64,000 nt of DNA from the NCBI GenBank assembly GCA_028386065.3, contig JAKUCV010001501.1:1-64000 (forward strand), written 5' to 3'. Every line of letters starts with the position of its first letter. Position 1 is the stretch's first letter. The notes beneath the pieces are model-generated. The model searched no databases. It was given only the letters and a program-made list of their open reading frames with translations, and was not told the DNA's origin. Shown in pieces: positions 59,132 to 64,000 of this stretch. Made by a program: the position numbers and the translations under genes. The stretch is from Turnera subulata. Taxonomy: Eukaryota; Streptophyta; Magnoliopsida; Malpighiales; Passifloraceae.

Positions 59132-59363
59132 TACACTTGCTTGATCAGCATGAAGCAAACTACCAGGAAGTAATAATTGGAACAACATGGTTCTCTTTTT
59201 TTGGTCGAAACAGCAAACAGATTTCATTGATTGCATATAGCATAGCTTTACATGGAACAACTTTGTAGAGAATGCATAACTGAATTTGAACATTACTACA
59301 TCAACTTTCAATTAGTCTAATGAACCAATTAGTGCTAAAAATATACATCAATTGCGCACGTAA

Positions 59364-60317
59364 TTAGCACTTCCAGCGATTGTGGCAGGAGACGCAAGTG
59401 ATGTAACTGGTCATTGGCTCATCAGCAGACCTAGTTTGGAGCTGGTAATAAGTTGTCTCCCGTTTCCCGCACTTTCCACACTTGAACTGGTCAGTTGTGG
59501 CCTTCTGGGCATCTCCATTAATCAAGCGCCGCCTCCTCTCTGAGGCCTTCTCATACATCTCATCCAGCGCTTGCAGCTCGTTACTGGCCATCTCTCCCCT
59601 TGTGCTCGCCACCTCCGATCTTGTGCTCATCAAACCCACAATCATCTCCGGCTCCACTTGCCCAAGGAGCACTTTCCTCCTAAAATCTGGGTTTCTTGGA
59701 TCTTTGATGTTAAAGCACAAAGATCGATACTTCCAGTTATCGAGCCGCCCCCCGTTCTTGAACAGAGCCGCCTCCACACGAGCAGCGACGCCAGCTGGGT
59801 CACTTGCCTCCACTAGCTCCTTCAAGATATCCCCTTCCTCAGTCTCCTGAGAAACCATGCATAAGCCCTGGTATAGCTTCTCACGTATCATCTCACGCTT
59901 TGCATCACGGGACTTGAAGAGGGCGGCAGAGGTGGTGGGCGCCGCTTTCTTGGCTAGTTCTTGGAGTTGGGTCTTCTTCCTCGCCGGCGCCGCCACTCTT
60001 TTTGCCCAAGATTCATAAAGATTGGAAGCAAGATTTGCAATCTTGTTTTTGGGATGGTTCCTCAAGGGCCTGAGAAGCTTTCCTGCGTTGGCCGAGACTA
60101 AAGTTCCCACCGTGAGAGGCAGAGACTGAAGCCTAGACAACGCCTCAACGCAGCGCTTCTCCTCGGCTGCTGTCTTTCCGGCCGCTGCTTTCTCCGCCGT
60201 CTTCAGCAACTCCAACACTTCCCTCACCGCGGCTTTCTCCGCCAGTGAACCCAACTGTTCTTTCCCCGGGGCTTTCGTCGCCACCTTTCCCTTCCCCTTC
60301 TTGGGTACTACCTCCAT
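59364..60317 (-). CDS. TFIIS-like transcription elongation factor, intact copy
   Basis: Intronless, 317 codons. TFIIS binds arrested RNA polymerase II and stimulates transcript cleavage in the nucleus. After a basic start (MEVVPKKGKGKVATKAPGK), residues ~20-108 form the LW-type helical N-domain (LQSLPLTVGTLVSANAGKLL; NLYESWAKRV). Residues ~118-235 are the central Pol II-binding domain (RDAKREMIREKLYQGL; YRSLCFNIKDPRNPDFRRKV; MSTRSEVAS). The C-terminal zinc ribbon (280-317) has C280-x2-C283 and C308-x2-C311 and the catalytic acidic tip D299-E300 in TRSADEP. The length fits plant TFIIS (about 310-380). The start is supported by the TATA box 145 bp upstream, and all three domains are complete. 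Likely the functional copy. Confidence 0.93.
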   Translation of the reverse strand: MEVVPKKGKGKVATKAPGKEQLGSLAEKAAVREVLELLKTAEKAAAGKTAAEEKRCVEALSRLQSLPLTVGTLVSANAGKLLRPLRNHPKNKIANLASNLYESWAKRVAAPARKKTQLQELAKKAAPTTSAALFKSRDAKREMIREKLYQGLCMVSQETEEGDILKELVEASDPAGVAARVEAALFKNGGRLDNWKYRSLCFNIKDPRNPDFRRKVLLGQVEPEMIVGLMSTRSEVASTRGEMASNELQALDEMYEKASERRRRLINGDAQKATTDQFKCGKCGKRETTYYQLQTRSADEPMTSYITCVSCHNRWKC

Positions 60318-60460
60318 CTCGATCGAGTTTCTTGTTAAAGAAGAAGAAGTCGTAGTGTGTAATAAACAAGAAACTCTCTGGACAGAACAAAAGACTTCAA
60401 TGGATTTAGTAGTAATATGGGATTTAGTAACATGAGGGATTTTGGGTGAGAAGGTGTCGT

Positions 60461-60470
60461 CTATTTATAG
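60461..60470 (-). promoter_or_regulatory. TATA box of TFIIS copy 2
   Basis: Minus strand CTATAAATAG, about 145 bp before the ATG at 60317; identical to the copy 1 box. Confidence 0.75.
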
Positions 60471-62586
60471 CTGGTTTAGCGTATCCTTTTGCCTCGAGGA
60501 TTGTTAATTAAATCCCTCCCGGCCAAGGATTGCTACTACTCACTAACCGACTAAATTTTTTTTTATTTTTTACTTTGAAAATAAAACAGGAAACAATTAT
60601 TAGAATAACACACTAATACAACAGTGGCCCAGGAAGTCTATACATATATATATATATATAAATAAATAAATAAAATAAAACTGAATAATCAAGGATTTAT
60701 ACACCTAAGCTAATTCTAGGATTTTAGTCTGTTTGGGCTCGAAAATTTTCATGTTAATTTTAGTCCATTGGTATATTTAGTCTTAATAATTTATAAGTAT
60801 TTTTTAAATATATTTTTTTCACTTAGCATTTTTTATCTTGAAAATTTGTAATGGTGATTTCTTATACTGATGTTTTATCCACACATAAGTATGTTTATTC
60901 AAAAAATTTGTTTCTATAATTTAGAATATTTTTATTGATAAAGGTATTAAATTAAATAATATATGAGTAATTATATTGTACTCAAATTAATATTTTAAAA
61001 TATATTATTTGTTACCTTTTATGAATAATTCTACGTCAAATTAAGTTTTTTTTTAAAAAAAAATGAATCAATTGAAATTAACCATTTATTTTTAAAAATA
61101 AATGAAATTAACCTTTTCATTTTCCTCCTCATACACAAGTTATTTAAACTGTCATTTTACCAGATAAATAAATTCATGAATTTATTAAGCAAAGAAGTCA
61201 TATATATACGTGAAAGAACCTTAAAAAAAATTACTTCAACAGTTTTCAAAACAAAAAAAGACCGCATATGAATATTAACCATGCATAGTATTCTTTTTAG
61301 GAAGGAAGGTTTTGGCAAATAAAAATTTTTATGGGTGAGGTTTTGCGTATCCTTTTGCCCCGAGGATTGTTAATTAAATGTAACAGCCCGGGTAAAAATT
61401 TGTATTTTTACCGGACTGTAAAAGTCTTTATACAGTGATTTACCGAATGAATTAATCTTGGGTAATTAATTCAAAGTAAATCGAGTACCGGATCCCGAAA
61501 CCGAGCCTTGTTCCACATACGAGATATTTTTACAGTTTTTCTGGGACAAGTTGGAATTTTTCCGGTTTGGAAAACTGCAAAAAGACGATTATGCCCCTGG
61601 TTTGGTTTGAAAACAAAAGAAAGGAAGGAGGGCAAAAGAGACATTTTGCTGGGTTAGATTCTTCCCTGCATAATCATGCACATACAACCGTTACACCGAC
61701 ACCTTTACACCATTTTTCCTTTTACCGTTTGTCTGCCACAACTAACGGTTTCTTCTCTTCTGGATATAAAAGAAAATGTTTGTTCTACATGCCACACACA
61801 ACCCAGTACCATCTTCTTCCCTACAAAAGAAAACTTGAAACCTAGTATTTTTCTCCTGCAAACTGCCCAAACCTCTCTTTACCTACAAACACAAACCCAT
61901 AAACCCAGTCCCTTCCTATTGTTTGCAAACCAACCGGGGAAAAAAAAAAGAAAAGAAAGGAAAAAAAAACAACCCCCACACCCATTTCTTTTCTTCTTCT
62001 TCTTTTTTTTTTTTCTCCACGTACGCGCCGCCACCCGAGCAACCACCACCACCTGAGACCACCACTTGCACCATCACGAACACGCCACCATCTTCTCTTC
62101 TTTCCTCCTCTCTGCCCGCGCCGACCATCGTTGCAGTACCGTCTAGCCAAGGCAAGCCCGACGGAGCGAGCCCCAACGAGTCGGGTTGCGCCTCCACGCG
62201 ACACCACCTACAGCAGCGATGTTGCCGCCCCTTCGTCCACGCGTCGCGCCACTTCCTCGTGTCGTCGGACCGAGCTTCACCTCGCGTCACCGCCGCGCCG
62301 ACGTAGTCGCAGGTGAGCTCGGGGTTGAAGACGACCCACACATGGGTCAGGGCTGCTGGGTTCAAGTATTGGGCTTGGACTTGGGCCCGATATCTTGGAA
62401 CAGCAAGCCTGGACCTTAGTGGGTTTGAGTAAATATTTGGTTGGGCTTCTGTTGGGCTCAAACCTATACCTGGCCCAACCCGAAATTAAAATAACATATA
62501 ATTATATTTTGCTGGAATTTTTTTATAAACGTAATTATATTTTCTGGAAATAATAGGAACAACAATATAATATGGGTATATAGCAA

Positions 62587-62587
<1 letters not shown>

Positions 62588-62642
<55 letters not shown>
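62588..62642. repeat. (TA)n microsatellite in LTR E
   Basis: About 55 bp of AT dinucleotides within the predicted LTR intron. Confidence 0.95.
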
Positions 62643-62648
<6 letters not shown>

Positions 62649-63425
62649 AAGTAGGTAACAGTTATGGAAAAAGGAATATGTGCTACGACAAATAATTTTA
62701 GATAAAAATATTTTGGAAAGAGAATTATCAAAATCTAATACCGGAATAATATCCGGAGATATATATATACGATATAATTAATTTGTGGAGAAAAAAATAC
62801 ATATAATTTTGGAAATTAACACTTATACGAGAATATTAACCGGGTATGGTTAACGGAATAATAATCATATGCATATCATGTTTTTGTGCATTTGTGTGAC
62901 TGTATATTTGTTATTAATTATATATAGGATTTGATAACGTGAACGAGCACGTGGAACCGGAACCAGAGGAGGAGTATCCGGAGGAATTTATCAGCTAAGG
63001 TGAGGATAAGTAAATATTAATATACTGCCTGTAATATCAAGTTGTTGTTTGCTTACTGCATGTGATGTTTGCTGGTATGATACTACACTTGTAGTTGTGA
63101 ATGGTTGATGTGATAAGTATTGATTGTTGTTGATGCTGATGATGTTAGTGATGATAAATTTACCGTTGTCGTTGTTGTCTGTGAGATTGACATGATTTGA
63201 GTACCGAAACATTATTATGTGGAATCTGATGGTTAAGTGGTATTGATTATTATCCGGACGAGCGGAGAGGTTGCGAGCCTACTCGGGATAATGAGTTGAT
63301 GGTCGGTTCACAGTATTGTGGTAACAAGACTAAAATAGTAATATTAATAAATTGGAAACACTTAGACATCTAGTAAGTCACAGATAAATGTTGGAATAGC
63401 CTGATGGTAGTCATTATATTTATGG

Positions 63426-63530
63426 TGCTGGGGGAGAGTGTGCTTGGGGTCTGCTCCCTGTCTGTACCAATTTTTATTTTAGGCGCTGGGGGAGAGTGTG
63501 CTTGAGGTCTGCTCCCTGTCTGTGCCAGTA
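63426..63530 (+). repeat. ~55-bp tandem duplication in LTR E
   Basis: Two copies of GCTGGGGGAGAGTGTGCTTG followed by GTCTGCTCCCTGTCTGT. The reverse complement of the same duplication is in LTR D (about 55590-55710). Confidence 0.85.
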
Positions 63531-63751
63531 ATTACGTGGAGGTATCAGGGCGGGGTCCACGGGCTAGCTAGCTTGACTACCTGGCGACGACCACCATTTA
63601 ACTTGTGATAGGGGCCCTGTTAATAAAATTGGATTAGTGTGTCTAGGATAACACAGAGTACCTTCTGTATGTTACCGTCAGTAAAGTGATTGTCTGTGAC
63701 TTGGTTATTATTGGTTGCCTGTATATTTTTCTTTACTTATGGATTTTACCC

Positions 63752-63799
63752 GGCGAGCACTTCAGACTCACCCCTCGCCTGCGTGACTCGGTCACGTAG
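63752..63799 (+). promoter_or_regulatory. Twin-hairpin block of LTR E
   Basis: GGCGAG (63752-63757) pairs with CTCACC (63767-63772, one mismatch). CTGCGTGAC (63779-63787) pairs with GTCACGTAG (63791-63799) around TCG with one wobble. The second stem differs on both arms from the CCTACGGG/CCCGTAGG stem of A/B/G but still pairs. Confidence 0.6.
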
Positions 63800-64000
63800 T
63801 TTGATTTGTGCTAAGTACAGGAACACACATGGCAAGCTGCAGTGTACCCTCGGACAGAACTCGGATCCATTAGTTTGCATTGGGCTTTGCATATGTTGAC
63901 ATTGAGTTTATAAATGCTTCCGCTGTGCTATTGATATTGATGTACCCGAGGTCGGGTGATTGTTATTGTTTTTGGGGCAATGGGCTAGTTTTTTGTTGTA

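Larger units (their letters stand above)
59132..61378. repeat. Segmental duplication, copy 2 (TFIIS locus)
   Basis: Counterpart of 11460-13440. Similarity runs to TTGTTAATTAAA at 61378, where LTR E begins; the matching base in copy 1 is about 13396. About 100 bp near 61085-61190 are present only here. AT-rich upstream DNA (60480-61378) holds no gene. Confidence 0.85.
61379..64000 (+). mobile_element. LTR E of a chromovirus, cut by the window edge
   Basis: Begins TGTAACAGCCCGGGT after TTAAA (61374-61378, possible target duplication) and has not ended at 64000; by comparison with D it should end about 100-200 bp later. It shows a GC-rich segment, a donor GTCGCAG|GTGAGC (62313), an acceptor TATATATAG (62927), a short exon 62928-62999 with an acidic peptide (EPEPEEEYPEEFIS), a donor CTAAG|GTGAGG, a ~55-bp tandem duplication (63426-63530) and twin hairpins. 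Low-complexity open frames in the GC-rich part are not called. Whether it is a solo LTR or the 5' LTR of a full element cannot be seen. Confidence 0.88.

Overview
This is nuclear DNA from a flowering plant, most likely a eudicot. The evidence is spliced plant genes (a LOB-domain transcription factor and a plastid-type FGAM synthase), a telo-box promoter, and long nested Ty3/gypsy chromovirus and Ty1/copia LTR retrotransposons. A single N at 12281 shows it is a draft assembly. The species cannot be told from the sequence.

Layout. 1-681: 3' end of a LOB-domain (LBD) gene, plus strand. 1418-2896: fold-back terminal-inverted-repeat elements. 5871-10366 (minus): complete FGAM synthase gene of purine synthesis, with two tiny coding exons flanking one 4.2-kb exon. 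11692-12425 (minus): TFIIS-like gene copy 1, broken at the N. 13569-16303: solo LTR (called G here). 16526-30027: full-length chromovirus A, plus strand, itself interrupted by solo LTR F (23021-26225). 31190-34508: tandem array of a 599-bp unit. 34514-42381 (minus): non-autonomous copia-like element C, with gag and a second ORF but no pol, full of paired 12-bp palindromes. 42920-54074: LINE remnant split by full-length chromovirus B (43355-53619, minus). 54960-58080: solo LTR D. 58277-58766: a second LINE RNase H remnant. 59364-60317 (minus): intact TFIIS copy 2, from a roughly 2-kb duplication of the copy 1 locus. 61379-64000: start of another LTR (E).

Host genes. Only four are credible: LBD (cut by the window edge), FGAM synthase, and the two TFIIS copies. 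They do not form a pathway together. FGAM synthase and TFIIS are housekeeping genes; everything else is mobile or repetitive DNA. Exact 5-bp target duplications delimit G, F, B and D, and a near-exact one delimits A, so the order of some insertions can be read.

Most interesting structure. (1) Element C carries 53 copies (51 exact) of the perfect palindrome AACATCGATGTT, set as pairs 20-22 bp apart. (2) All the chromovirus-type LTRs, including families with almost no other similarity, carry two adjacent hairpins about 305-370 bp from the LTR 3' end. Some stem changes are compensatory. (3) The same LTRs share a likely internal intron and a small acidic exon. (4) Arrays of short-stem hairpins occur in the LTRs, again with a compensatory stem variant. 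These are read by eye and need alignment to confirm.
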